Source of the DNA: Clarkia xantiana subsp. parviflora
Taxonomy: Eukaryota > Streptophyta > Magnoliopsida > Myrtales > Onagraceae
Length of the DNA: 64,000 nucleotides
NCBI GenBank assembly: GCA_036873135.1
Contig: JAPTYO010000024.1
Coordinates: forward strand, 1,736,001-1,800,000
Reading direction: 5' to 3'
Of the stretch, positions 40,158 through 50,897 are shown in pieces. Within the stretch, counting starts at the first letter, position 1, and each line of letters starts with the position of its first letter. A program made the position numbers and the translations under genes. Below the pieces are notes generated by a model that did not search any database, was not told the origin of the DNA, and was given only the letters and a program-made list of their open reading frames with translations.

Positions 40158-43100
40158 ATGCCTTCTACTCGATCGATGGCGGCTGGCAAGCACAGAAGAC
40201 AGGGACAATCCGGTGGTTCCCGTCACCCCGCTGCAACAAATCTGGATTCAGTACCGGAACAAGAGGAAAACCAGAACCATCCCCCGGCTGAGCTCTCTCA
40301 GACAGGGGGGCATAACGGAGATCCCGAAGATATTGCTCCTAAGCACCAGGGCAGTAGGGGGCAGGAGGCTCCCCTAGCTACAGACTTGACAAGGGCCGTG
40401 GCGGAAGCCATGCCCATGTTTCTGGCGGCCGTAGAGGCTCTCTTGGATCGGAGAGAGGCTGCAAGGAGGCAGGAGGAGATGCCCCCGTTGGAGGAAGTGG
40501 CCCCGCCAACAGAGGGTCGGAACGCACAGGAAGCCCCGCCCCGAGGCCAGGACGGGAGTAGGGCAACAGGTCAGCCGGAGAGATTCGTGGTTGATGGGCC
40601 AGGACCAGTACAGCACAGGACCATTCCCTTGAATGGTCCCATCACTCCCGACCAGGTGGTAAAGATCGTGAACATCTGTATGGGAGAGCAGAAGCCGCTG
40701 GTGTCGGAGCTAAGGGATCGATCCACTCATCCCTTCGTTCCCCGACTCATTGACACCCTAGCCCCGCCTGGGCTAGGTATCCCCACAATAAAGGAGTACG
40801 ATGGCGAAGGAGATCCAGTCCGCCATGTCCAGAAGCACCTCATGGCGTGTCTGGGAAGAGCCCCGAGCGAGGACATAGTGTGTACGCTGTTCCCGAACAC
40901 ACTGGGAGAAAGAGCCCTGACCTGGTTCTTCAGTCTGCCCCCAGGCTGCATCACTTGCTGGGCAGATATGCACGACCGATTCATTCAACAGTACCAGGGT
41001 CGGAGACGTTTATTGAAGAGCGTGAGGTCCCTGACCCAGGTGGTGCAAAGGCCCGACGAATCACTGGCGCACTATTACCAGCGGTACACAGCCAGCGTAG
41101 GCGAGATAGACGAGGAAATTTCGAAGGGCGAAACCATCCGTACCTTCATTCGGAACCTGACAGCCCCCTATGGCTCCGACCTGATGCACAGCGTGGCTGA
41201 GAAAGCTGTGTGGAATATGGAGGCATTACAGAAGAGGGTGAAACGACAGATCGATGTCCAGGAGTCGAAGATAGCCGCGGGAGAACTGGAGCCCCCAAAG
41301 TCGAACAAAGGGAAGCAGTCGGTTAAACCTTTGGACGATCGTAAGTCAAAAGGTAAACCCGACAGTAGCAAGAATCGAGGCCGTCCGGATCGGAGGGACG
41401 ATAGGCGTTCTTCAAGGAAGGATAAGCGGGAGGATCTCGACATTCCTCTCAACTGTTCCATGGCGGAAGTGCTGACAGTCATGGAACGACAAGGTATCTC
41501 CAGGTACCCCCCGAAGAAAGATGGAGAATTCTTGGGATCTCGCACGGATCGCTACTGCCGATTTCACCGCGCAAATGGTCACGACACCAATCACTGTCGG
41601 GAACTGAAGAAGGAGATTGAAAAGCTGATCCAGAAGGGGAAGCTTAAGGAATTCGTCGGGGATAAGCGGTGTCGATCCCGCTCTCGATCCCGATCGCGGT
41701 CCCGTTCCCGATCCCGCGATCGGTCCCCAAAAAAGAAGAGAACCGATCCAGAGTCATCCGGTGCTCGCAAGGAAAGGCGGGGCACTATCAACGTGATTCA
41801 TGGAGGGTTTGCTGCTGGAGGTGATACCTCATCCGCCCGAGAGGTCTATGCCTCTAGAATCCCTACAGCAGTGGTGTTGGGTAAGAGGTCCCGATCCTGG
41901 ACCTTGAAAGAAGAGATGGTAATCTCCTTCTCGTCGGAAGACCTCATAGGCGTGGAGACTCCGCACGACGATGCCTTGGTGGTAACCTTGGATGTAGACG
42001 GGTTCGAAATGAAGAGAATTCTAATCGACGGAGGGAGCTCCTCCGACATTCTATTCATGGACGCGCTGGAGGCTATGGGGAAAACAAAGAAAGATCTAAA
42101 GGAGGCAAACTTCCCGATGGTCGGGTTCTCTGGCTCAACCTCCTATCCGATAGGAGTGATCACCTTACCAGTGGAGTTTGGTAGCGGGTGGAAATCAGAA
42201 AGGAGGAACGTGGAGTTTGTTGTGGTTGATTCCGCGGGGACCTACAACGCGATTATCGGGAGGACCACTATTAATCCCCTGATGGCGGTCGCCTCGACAG
42301 TGCACCAGAAGATGAAGTTCCCGACCGACCACGGAGTCGGAGAAGTCAAGGGCGACCAGGTGGCTTCTCGAAAATGCTATGTCAATGCCACCCGGAGGAG
42401 GAGGCGAGAGGCCATGACTGTCCTCCAGACATACACAGATCCCAGAGAAGAGTTTGGGCGTCCCGCCCCCGTAGAAGATCTGAAAGAAGTCGAGATCGAC
42501 GGACCCCAGAGGAAGGTGAAAATCGGGTCTGCTCTGACTGAGGAGACAGCCCAAAAATTGGTGGAATTATTGAAGGAATTCAAGGAGCTGTTTGCCTGGT
42601 CCCCGAGCGATATGCCAGGAATCAGCCCCGACGTGATCGTCCACGAGCTGAAGATAGACCCCGCGATCAAGCCTATCACGCAGAAAAGGCGTCCGATGGG
42701 TACGAACAAGAAGATCGCGATCCAGCAGGAGGTGGGCAGGTTGCTCGATGCTGGGTTCATTAAGGAGCTCCGATTCCAGACTTGGGTTGCCAACCCAGTG
42801 CTGGTAAAGAAGACTAACGGGAAATGGCGAATGTGTGTGGACTTCCGCGACTTGAACAAGGCTTGCCCAAAGGACTGCTATCCACTTTCGAGAATTGACC
42901 AGTTGGTGGATGCCACGTCGGGACACGAACTGTTGAGTTTCATGGACGCGTATTCAGGCTACAACCAAATCAAGATGGCCAAGGAAGACGCTCCCCACAC
43001 AGCGTTCTACGCAGACAGTGACATCTATCACTACGATGTCATGCCTTTCGGGTTGATCAATGCTGGGGCAACCTATCAACGGATGGTGAACAAGCTGTTC

Positions 43101-45764
43101 GGAGATATGCTGGGAGAAACCATGGAGGCTTACGTGGATGATATGCTGGTGAAGTTCCGAAAAGCCGAGGATCACGTGCACAACCTAACCATGGCATTTG
43201 AGCGGATGAGGCTCCACCAAGTTCGCTTGAACCCGACGAAATGCGCCTTCGGAGTCCACTCAGGGAAGTTTTTGGGCTTCATGGTGAGCCAAAGAGGAAT
43301 TGAAGTGAATCCTGAGAAGCTGAGGGCAATCGAGGAGATGCAGTCTCCGATAAACCATCGGGAGGTGCAAGTGCTGAATGGCCGACTAGCTGCAATGAAT
43401 CGCTTCTTGTCCAAAGCCAGCGACCGATCAATGCCGTTTTTTGAAGTCCTGAGGGCCAACAAGAAATTCGAATGGACCGCCAAGTGTGAAGAGGCGTTCC
43501 AAGCGCTCAAGCAGCACCTTCGCACCCTCCCGCCGTTGGCGAAACCGGTTCCAGGCGAGCCGCTATACCTTTACTTGGCTGTTTCTGAATTTGCCATTAG
43601 CTCTGTGTTAGTAAAAATTGTCGAGGGTAATCAAGTCCCCGTCTATTATGTAAGCAAGGCGTTTGCCAAGTCTGAATTAAACTATCCCGCCGTTGAGAAG
43701 TACCTCTTTGCGTTGATTATTACTGCTCGGAAGCTAAGGCCTTATTTCCACGCACACGAGATTACTGTGCTGACGAACCAGCCTTTGAAGCATTTTTTAA
43801 ACCGACCGGATGCGTCGGGAAGATTAGTGAAATGGGCAGTAGAGCTTAGTGAGTTTCGAATACACTTTGCTCCAAGAACGGCCATCAAGGGCCAGGCATT
43901 GGCGGATTTTATAGCAGAATCTACAGCCCCCGATCTAGAAGAAGCGGGCCCTGTAGAGGGGGAAACCATGGAGGTCCCGATAGAAAAACAACCAGAGAGG
44001 GCAGAGCAATCAGAACAGCCAAACAAGGAAAATACCTGGGAGATGTACACGGATGGCTCCGCGAGTTCGGACGGATCAGGAGCAGGCTTTTTGTTGATAC
44101 CACCGGGTGAAGGTGAACCGCTCCGATATGCCTTGGCTTTAACATTCAAGGCCACAAACAACGAAGCGGAATATGAAGCTCTTATCACGGGCCTAAAAAT
44201 TGCTAAAGGCACTGGAATCGATCACTTAAGAGTGAAGTGCGACGCAGCTTTAATCGTGAACCAGGTTCAAGGGCGATACGAAGCAAGGAGTCCGATAATG
44301 AAGAAGTATCTGCGAGAGGTACAAGCCCTGAAAGAGAGCTTCAAAAGCTTCGATATCGAGGCAATTCCGAGGGAGGAGAACGTAGAGGCAGACGCCTTGA
44401 GCAAATTTGCCTTGGGGGCACCCTTGGAAGAAAATCGGAAGGTGCACTTCTTGGAGAAGGTGATCCTATCAAACATCGACCCAACACAGGTGTGTGCCAT
44501 TGAAGCAAGATCGGAGGAGGAGCCAACCTGGATGACCCCGATAGTCGCGTACCTGACTACAGGGGCAGTCCCCGATGATCAAGTGGCAGCGGACAGGATA
44601 CGTCGGATCGCGGCCAATTATGTAATGCTGGACAATCAGCTATACAAGAAGGGCTGGTTCTCAACTCCGTACTTGAAGTGTGTAGCAGAACCCGACACCA
44701 GTCGAATCCTGAAAGAAATGCACGAAGGGGTCGCGGCTTGTCACGAAGGGGCCCGATCCATTATGAGGAAGGTGTTGAACTTAGGCTACTATTGGCCCAC
44801 GATGAACAAAGAAGCAACGGCGTTGGTCCGATCCTGTGACGCGTGCCAGAGGTACGCCCCGAGTATCGTGGTTCCGGCCGCTAATCTGACATCCATCAAG
44901 AGCGCGTGGCCCTTCGCGCAGTGGGGGATCGACTTGGTGGTACCTCTTCCACAAGCACAAGGACGATGTAAGTATTTACTTGTAGCAATCGATTATTTTT
45001 CGAAATGGATAGAGGCGAAGGCATTGGCCAGAACAACGGGGAACCAGATCGTCAAGTTCCTCCAAACCCACATTGTGTCCAGATACGGGATTCCTAAGGT
45101 GGTGCTCAGCGACAATGGTCCACCGTTTAACGGCTCTCAGGTGAGGGAGTATCTGGAGGAGTTGAACATCGAGCATCGGACCGCTTCCGTACGCCATGCT
45201 CAGACTAATGGCCAGGTGGAATCAGCCAACAAAATCGTGATGGATGGCCTGAAGAAGAGGGTCTATGTCTTGAAGGGCAAGTGGCTGAATGAACTGGAAA
45301 ACGTGCTTTGGGCTGTTAGAACGACACCCAAACGATCAACAGGGGAGACTCCGTTTGGCCTCGTTTATGGCACGGAGGCTGTCGCCCCCGTGGAGGTAGC
45401 TGTGGCGTCCCATCAGATGAGATATTACGAGCCTCTGACGAATGATGAAGTGAGACGTCTGGACTTGGACTTACTCGAAGAGAAGAGGCGGGAAGCCGAT
45501 GAAGTCCAAGCTCGAATGCGTTTGGCGACGGCCAGGTACTACAACCGGCGAGTGAAGTCCCGACAGTTCTTTGTCGGGGAGCTGGTTTGGCGTCGCAACG
45601 AGTTCACCCTTTTGGATCAAATCAACAAGATGTCACCAAAATGGGAAGGACCTTATAAGGTCGTGGGGATGCCAGCTCCAAATGCGTACAAGCTGGAAGA
45701 CCTCGATGGCAGAACGTTGAAGCATTCTTTTAGTGGCGAACACTTGAAGAAACACCATTCTTGA
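40158..45764 (+). CDS. Element B gag-pol polyprotein (1868 aa)
   Basis: The start is ATG 40158, first after the primer site; the frame also reads upstream into the LTR, which cannot be its start. Gag has the capsid-like segment LGERALTWFFSLPPG near residue 250, a knuckle-like YCRFHRANGHDTNHC near 465 and an Arg-Ser run near 505-520. Protease has LIDGGSSSDILF (Asp624). RT has FMDAYSGYNQIKM (Asp930) and YVDDML (992-997). The first RNase H is at about 1120-1260. The second, archaeal-type RNase H has MYTDGSASSDGSGAGF (Asp1299) and NNEAEYEAL, the dual RNase H typical of Tat. Integrase has the HEGVAACHEGA/CDACQ finger (Cys1560, Cys1563) and Asp1592, Asp1652, Glu1688. The C-terminus is GEHLKKHHS. 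Gag and pol share one frame, so a proteolytic precursor is inferred. No damaged catalytic residue is seen. Confidence 0.95.
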   Translation: MPSTRSMAAGKHRRQGQSGGSRHPAATNLDSVPEQEENQNHPPAELSQTGGHNGDPEDIAPKHQGSRGQEAPLATDLTRAVAEAMPMFLAAVEALLDRREAARRQEEMPPLEEVAPPTEGRNAQEAPPRGQDGSRATGQPERFVVDGPGPVQHRTIPLNGPITPDQVVKIVNICMGEQKPLVSELRDRSTHPFVPRLIDTLAPPGLGIPTIKEYDGEGDPVRHVQKHLMACLGRAPSEDIVCTLFPNTLGERALTWFFSLPPGCITCWADMHDRFIQQYQGRRRLLKSVRSLTQVVQRPDESLAHYYQRYTASVGEIDEEISKGETIRTFIRNLTAPYGSDLMHSVAEKAVWNMEALQKRVKRQIDVQESKIAAGELEPPKSNKGKQSVKPLDDRKSKGKPDSSKNRGRPDRRDDRRSSRKDKREDLDIPLNCSMAEVLTVMERQGISRYPPKKDGEFLGSRTDRYCRFHRANGHDTNHCRELKKEIEKLIQKGKLKEFVGDKRCRSRSRSRSRSRSRSRDRSPKKKRTDPESSGARKERRGTINVIHGGFAAGGDTSSAREVYASRIPTAVVLGKRSRSWTLKEEMVISFSSEDLIGVETPHDDALVVTLDVDGFEMKRILIDGGSSSDILFMDALEAMGKTKKDLKEANFPMVGFSGSTSYPIGVITLPVEFGSGWKSERRNVEFVVVDSAGTYNAIIGRTTINPLMAVASTVHQKMKFPTDHGVGEVKGDQVASRKCYVNATRRRRREAMTVLQTYTDPREEFGRPAPVEDLKEVEIDGPQRKVKIGSALTEETAQKLVELLKEFKELFAWSPSDMPGISPDVIVHELKIDPAIKPITQKRRPMGTNKKIAIQQEVGRLLDAGFIKELRFQTWVANPVLVKKTNGKWRMCVDFRDLNKACPKDCYPLSRIDQLVDATSGHELLSFMDAYSGYNQIKMAKEDAPHTAFYADSDIYHYDVMPFGLINAGATYQRMVNKLFGDMLGETMEAYVDDMLVKFRKAEDHVHNLTMAFERMRLHQVRLNPTKCAFGVHSGKFLGFMVSQRGIEVNPEKLRAIEEMQSPINHREVQVLNGRLAAMNRFLSKASDRSMPFFEVLRANKKFEWTAKCEEAFQALKQHLRTLPPLAKPVPGEPLYLYLAVSEFAISSVLVKIVEGNQVPVYYVSKAFAKSELNYPAVEKYLFALIITARKLRPYFHAHEITVLTNQPLKHFLNRPDASGRLVKWAVELSEFRIHFAPRTAIKGQALADFIAESTAPDLEEAGPVEGETMEVPIEKQPERAEQSEQPNKENTWEMYTDGSASSDGSGAGFLLIPPGEGEPLRYALALTFKATNNEAEYEALITGLKIAKGTGIDHLRVKCDAALIVNQVQGRYEARSPIMKKYLREVQALKESFKSFDIEAIPREENVEADALSKFALGAPLEENRKVHFLEKVILSNIDPTQVCAIEARSEEEPTWMTPIVAYLTTGAVPDDQVAADRIRRIAANYVMLDNQLYKKGWFSTPYLKCVAEPDTSRILKEMHEGVAACHEGARSIMRKVLNLGYYWPTMNKEATALVRSCDACQRYAPSIVVPAANLTSIKSAWPFAQWGIDLVVPLPQAQGRCKYLLVAIDYFSKWIEAKALARTTGNQIVKFLQTHIVSRYGIPKVVLSDNGPPFNGSQVREYLEELNIEHRTASVRHAQTNGQVESANKIVMDGLKKRVYVLKGKWLNELENVLWAVRTTPKRSTGETPFGLVYGTEAVAPVEVAVASHQMRYYEPLTNDEVRRLDLDLLEEKRREADEVQARMRLATARYYNRRVKSRQFFVGELVWRRNEFTLLDQINKMSPKWEGPYKVVGMPAPNAYKLEDLDGRTLKHSFSGEHLKKHHS

Positions 45765-46457
45765 AGAAAGTCGCCTTAAGTGGTGCCCGATAAAGTCGCC
45801 TTAAGTGGTGCCCGATAAAGTCGCCTTAAGTGGTGCCCGATAAAGTCGCCTTAAGTGGTGCCCGATGTAAAAATTGCCTTAAGTGGTGTATGCTGTTTAT
45901 CGTTTAATACGATGAAAGTGGTGTAAAAATCGCCTTAGGTAGCTGTGGCGTCCCATCAGATGAGATATTACGAGCCTCTGACGAATGATGAAGTGAGACG
46001 TCTGGACTTGGACTTACTCGAAGAGAAGAGGCGGGAAGCCGATGAAGTCCAAGCTCGAATGCGTTTGGCGACGGCCAGGTACTACAACCGGCGAGTGAAG
46101 TCCCGACAGTTCTTTGTCGGGGAGCTGGTTTGGCGTCGCAACGAGTTCACCCTTTTGGATCAAATCAACAAGATGTCACCAAAATGGGAAGGACCTTATA
46201 AGGTCGTGGGGATGCCAGCTCCAAATGCGTACAAGCTGGAAGACCTCGATGGCAGAACGTTGAAGCATTCTTTTAGTGGCGAACACTTGAAGAAACACCA
46301 TTCTTGAAGAAAGTCGCCTTAAGTGGTGCCCGATAAAGTCGCCTTAAGTGGTGCCCGATAAAGTCGCCTTAAGTGGTGCCCGATAAAGTCGCCTTAAGTG
46401 GTGCCCGATGTAAAAATCGCCTTAAGTGGTGTATGCTGTTTATCGTTTAATACGATG
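45394..46457 (+). repeat. 543-bp tandem duplication at the pol 3' end of B
   Basis: Bases 45394-45914 recur at 45937-46457, differing by about one base (AAATTGCC/AAATCGCC). The 22-bp joint is array-like (AAAGTGGTGTAAAAATCGCC). The second copy repeats the last ~120 integrase codons (45945-46307) plus four array units. It lies after the pol stop, so the main protein is unaffected. Confidence 0.92.
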
Positions 46458-47871
46458 TAAGCCAATTTTATGCCATCAATAAAGAGGTTGCTTCCAATAA
46501 GAGTTGTCCTTAGATTTATGCTAAGTGTCAAAGTCGCCTTGAGTGGTGCACGAGAAAAGTCGCCTTCAGTGGTGCACGAGAAAAGTCGCCTTAAGTGGTG
46601 CACGAGAAAAGTCGCCTAGAGTGGTGCACAACGCTTAGATTTATTCTAAGTATCTAAAAGTCGCCTTGAGTGGTGCACGATATTAAGTCGTCTTAAGTGA
46701 TGCACGGAACTAAGTCGCCTTAAGTGGCGCGCGGAATTAAGTCGCCTTAAGTGGTGCACAATCCTTAGATTTATTCTAAGTATCAAAAAGTCGCCTTGAG
46801 TGGTGCACGATATTAAGTCGTCTTAAGTGATGCACGATGTAAAGTCGCCTTCAGTGGTGCACAATGTAAAGTCGCCTTCAGTGGTGCACGATATTAAGTC
46901 GCCTTAAGTGGTGCACAATCCTTAGATTTATTCTAAGTATCAAAAAGTCGCCTTGAGTGGTGCACGATATTAAGTCGTCTTAAGTGATGCACGGAACTAA
47001 GTCGCCTTAAGTGGCGCGCGGAATTAAGTCGCCTTGAGTGGTGCACGAGAAAAGTCGCCTTAAGTGGTGCACGATATAAAGTCACCTTAAAGTGGCGCAA
47101 GTTGAAAAGTCGCCTTAAGTGGTGCACGATGTTAAGTCGCCTTAAGTGGTGCACAATCCTTAGATTTATTCTAAGTATCAAAAAGTCGCCTTGAGTGGTG
47201 CACGATATTAAGTCGTCTTAAGTGATGCACGGAACTAAGTCGCCTTAAGTGGCGCGCGGAATTAAGTCGCCTTGAGTGGTGCACGAGAAAAGTCGCCTTA
47301 AGTGGTGCACGATATAAAGTCGCCTTAAAGTGGCGCAAGTTGAAAAGTCGCCTTAAGTGGTGCACGATGTAAAGTCGCCTTCAGTGGTGCACGATATTAA
47401 GTCGCCTTAAGTGGTGCAAGTTGAAAAGTCGCCTTAAGTGGTGCCCGATGTAAAGTCGCCTTCAGTGGTGCACGATATTAAGTCGCCTTAAGTGGCGCAA
47501 GTTGAAAAGTCGCCTTAAGTGGTGCACGATGTAAAGTCACTTTCAGTGGTGCACGTTATTAAGTCGCCTTAAGTGGCGCAAGTTGAAAAAGTCGTCTTAA
47601 GTGATGCGCGACTCTTGGACTTATCCTAAGTATTGAAAAGTCGCCTCAAGTGGTGCATGATGGTAAGTCACCTTAAGTGGTGCAAGTTAGTAAATCGCCT
47701 TAAGTGATATATCTTAAGTATCGAGGTTTCGACTTGAGAAAGTATAATAAAGCCACTGGGAGAGGTGCAATGAAAGAATCAGAACTGAGAAAGTCTGATA
47801 TTAATAGGGCTCGAAGGCCCGATGATTACAAAAGGAGGAGAATACAAAGATTCTAGCGATAAGCAGTTAGG
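46458..47871. repeat. 3' hypervariable tandem array of element B
   Basis: Dozens of imperfect 23-27-bp units with the core AAGTCGCCTTAAGTGGTGCA, starting right after the pol stop (from 45770). A higher-order unit of about 235 bp, marked by CTTAGATTTATTCTAAGTAT, repeats at about 46745, 46918 and 47155. Frames open across it are artefacts. The last 150 bp before the antisense ORF carry no units. Confidence 0.9.
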
Positions 47872-47872
47872 C

Positions 47873-48274
47873 CTAATCCTTGCTAGCGGCATCAACGAGA
47901 ACAGGGTCCGCAAGGTCTAGGACAGAAGGCTCCATAGGGTCAGCCGTTGGAGGATTGGCTATCGGGGTCATGGGATCGAGGAGTTTCCGAAGAAGAAGTA
48001 GCTCTTCTTCACTCTTAACTTGTGGTATGCATTTCCGGCCTTGAGCATCGGTTTCTCTGGTGGAAATGATACATCCTTCCCGGAGAGCTGCATCATAAGC
48101 AGTGCTGAAAATTTCGTTCAGAACATAGTCGAAGTTGAAAGGCTTCCTTCCCTCGAAACTAGATCCACTGTCTGAAATCAGCCATTGAAAGGGATATTAG
48201 GTTTTCCCGGAAAATTACAATCAAACTAAGCAAAGATGAAGGCGAACAATAGAGAAGAAACCCTTACCTGACAT
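47873..48274 (-). CDS. Short antisense ORF of element B (101 aa, internally deleted)
   Basis: Minus strand relative to the window and antisense to B. Exon 1 is ATGTCAG (48274-48268). A 95-nt intron (GTAAGG...TTTCAG, 48267-48173) follows. Exon 2 (48171-47873, from the base after the acceptor) ends in TAG, totalling 306 coding bases. The product starts M-S-D-S-G-S-S and keeps AYDAALREGCI of the full-length protein. It then jumps to an acidic SEEELLLLRKLL stretch and the C-terminal tail PIANPP.ADPMEPS, which matches the tail of A (APIANPPEANPADPS). About 1.9 kb of the A/D gene (the globular domain and coiled coil) is missing, yet splice sites and frame are intact. Role unknown; whether this is a functional short form or a relic cannot be told. 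Confidence 0.65.
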
Positions 48275-48796
48275 GATAATTGAAGGCTGAAAGGATGAAC
48301 CTGACATTGCTGGAAAGATGGCCTAAGAAACACTAAGGTCTCAAAAGTTGCAGAAAGCTTTCGAAAATTTGTAGATGATAGGAGGAAACTGAACCCTGGG
48401 TAAGGATTTTATAGGCGGAGAGGACAGTCAAAGAGACGCTTTAATCTGAACCGTCGAAGTTGAAGCGTTCTAATCTGGACCGTTGAGATGAAACGTGCGG
48501 AATGGCAGCAGGTGCAATGATGAAAAATCCTGAAAAGTACTTTGCAGAAAAAGCAGACACAGAGAATCAGGCACGGGTGCTGATGACGTCACTTCACTAT
48601 CTGCTGCATTTAATGAATTGGGGAATCAAGGAGTCACCTTGGATTTGGCAGTTATCCACAAAGCACTGAGGAAACGTGAAGGAGAAGACTGATAATTGAG
48701 TAATTAAACCAAGGGAAAGATCCCCGACCCCAGCATCGGAAGATCGGGAGTTGGAAGACACGACGAACTAAAAGTCCCTCATGTCTTCGGGGCAAA
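48275..48796 (-). promoter_or_regulatory. Promoter region of the antisense ORF in B, and polypurine tract
   Basis: The minus strand carries CGTTTCATCTCAACGGTCC (48495-48477) and a TATA box TATAAAAT (48413-48406), 139 bp upstream of ATG 48274. The order is as in A and D. The plus-strand end (CTTCGGGGCAAA, about 48785-48796) is B's polypurine tract. Confidence 0.6.
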
Positions 48797-49491
48797 TGAT
48801 GGGTTCGATTACACCCGTCAGGCCCTTTAACGGGGAGGAAACGGCAAACAGGCCCACCAGGCCCAAAATGAAGGTCACGACGACCTAGGAGAAGGGTCCC
48901 GACAAAGGGAGTCCCGGTGATGAAAGGTCCCGACAGAGTCGGTCCCGACAGTGGAGCTAGAAGCTCCCGATGAGAAGCCTTTAAGTAGGCCCCGATGATG
49001 AATCCCTGAGAATGATTGGCCCTGTCACGATGACGAGGGGCCCCGAGCGGTGACACAACGAGACAACTCTGGAGTCCCCGACGGGAGTCGGGACTCGTTA
49101 CCAGAGGATAAGGCCAAGATATGCGGGGCGTGGCCGAGATACGCGGGACGTGGTTAAGATACACGGAGCGTTGCCGAGATACGCGGGGCATGGCTGAGAT
49201 ACGCGAGATCACATCTGAGATATGCGGGATACGGGCTAACCATCCCCAACGGTTCGCCAGGTACCTGAGGCATCTCTTTGCCTATAAAAGGGAAGAGATC
49301 ACCTCAGAACAAGAACGTTGAATTCAATATACTTTGAGATTACTGCTTGCCAGTCATACGAGATACTCATTTAAGCATCGGAGAGGGATTCTGGGTCACC
49401 GCCCGGTCTATCCCCTCTTGCAGGATTGCGTGGAGCGAAGGAGCTAGGATTGCCGTCAAAGTCCGTACCGGAGTTCCACCGTGATCCAACA
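48797..49491 (+). repeat. 3' LTR of element B (695 bp)
   Basis: Full-length LTR with the U3 direct-repeat block (about 49117-49228; units of the type ATACGCGGGGCGTGGCCGAG), TATA box TATAAAAG (about 49283-49290) and R motif (49370-49387). Confidence 0.95.
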
Positions 49492-49496
49492 ATGGG

Positions 49497-50897
49497 TAGT
49501 TTAGGTAGTTGTGTCATTCCTAGTTTAGCAATTTGACTATCAAGTTCAACTTGATTCGTCTCAACAAGATCAGTGATTGTGTGTGGTAGGGTTTATTCCT
49601 CCCACTGGATTTATTATGAAAATGTCCCCATTCTCATATACCATGTCATTCACTTGAGTTGTTGGTTTCAAATCTCTCCCACTCGAATTAAGTGGGGCCT
49701 TATTTTCGGTTATATCCTGCTCCGTTTTGATCAAGACTACGTTATTTTTGAAACTGTCCATGCATCGTAAAATTCGTCCTCTTAGTGATGTAATGTCTCA
49801 TGTTCGAGTACGAAACCATTTACCCCAAGCTTTAAACATGTAATTTCTAAGAGTAGTTATCAAACTCTTCTCCTAAATACGTGTTCAGTGCGCATTTTCA
49901 TGTCGCGTGATGATATGATTTAACTCATCATCATCCTTTAGCTTCTAATGGCAGCGTGTTTTACCGATTTATTGGAACGCAGTTTTATATGTATGTGAAT
50001 CATCTATCATCATCCCATAAGGAACGTCTGATAGAGTGACTCTAACATTATGTATATAAACTGTGTTACTTGAAGTGTGTTATTTAATTTGAATGCCTAG
50101 CCTGACTTATCGTTCAAGGCATTTGGAAGGAAAATTGTTTAACCGACTTCATCCTTCTCTGTTTGCAAACTTATCTCAGAGGTTTTATCCCATCTCTGAA
50201 CTGATCGTCTTAGGTTTTCACCTTATGCGTCCGTTGATAATCTTACAAGGTTGTGGTGGCTTTCCAAGCCCACTTCGTACCATTGAAGACGTTATCAATA
50301 AGTTATTTTCGAAGGAATGCAAACGAAAATTCAGCACTTCATTATTCAAACACTTCATCATTAAATTCGTATTTTGAAACGACGTGTTCCGTCTTCCGAG
50401 GTCCACTTGTGCGAGGAGCAATTTACTCTAGTTTTAACCCTTGGTTAAATCGTTTCATTTCTGAATTTAATTTAACTTAATCCAATCGGTTTCAAACATG
50501 ATCATCATTACAGTTTATAAAATTCAATGGAGTAATTTATAAAGAAAGATATAAGCAATATATATATATATAACCAATGCATCAAACAACTAATTAAGAG
50601 GATCGAATAGCTTAAGGAATGGTAATCAATATTGTGACCGAGCATTCGTTACGTGCTCAAAAAAACAAATGTTTCCTATGTTTCAAGGAACATTATTATC
50701 ATCATGTATCTTTTACTGAAAATCAAGAAGAGGTTCATAGAAAAGAAAATAAAGATAAAGTCTTTCATTCAATTTTATATCTTCGGGGCAAGTTCCTCCG
50801 GTTTGTTCTTGTTCTCCTTCTCGGTTCTGTAATCCATAAAGATAAATTGAATTACTCTCGAGTAAGACGAGTCCTAGAAGAACTTATGAGGTTATCA
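49497..50897 (-). pseudogene. Copia C pol, decayed stretch right of gypsy B
   Basis: A continuation of C after B. By order this should be integrase and protease, but no continuous frame or motif is readable on the minus strand. Plus-strand frames of 60-110 codons here look random. An AT dinucleotide run lies at about 50560-50572. Confidence 0.45.

Larger units (their letters stand above)
39527..49491 (+). mobile_element. Ty3/gypsy Tat-lineage element B, complete and young
   Basis: LTRs at 39527-40121 and 48797-49491 are flanked by the perfect duplication ATGGG (39522-39526 and 49492-49496). Order: LTR, primer site, one gag-pol frame of 1868 codons, a 543-bp tandem duplication, a tandem array, a short antisense gene, polypurine tract, LTR. 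The LTRs differ by about five substitutions, a 1-bp indel and a 101-bp deletion, under 1% substitution. All enzymatic motifs are intact, so it is the best candidate for an autonomous element here. It sits inside copia C. Confidence 0.95.

Noticed and set aside
41680..41730. SR-protein-like Arg-Ser run as a host splicing factor
   Set aside because: It is an internal part of B's gag between the knuckle and the protease, encoded by a short CGATCC-type repeat.
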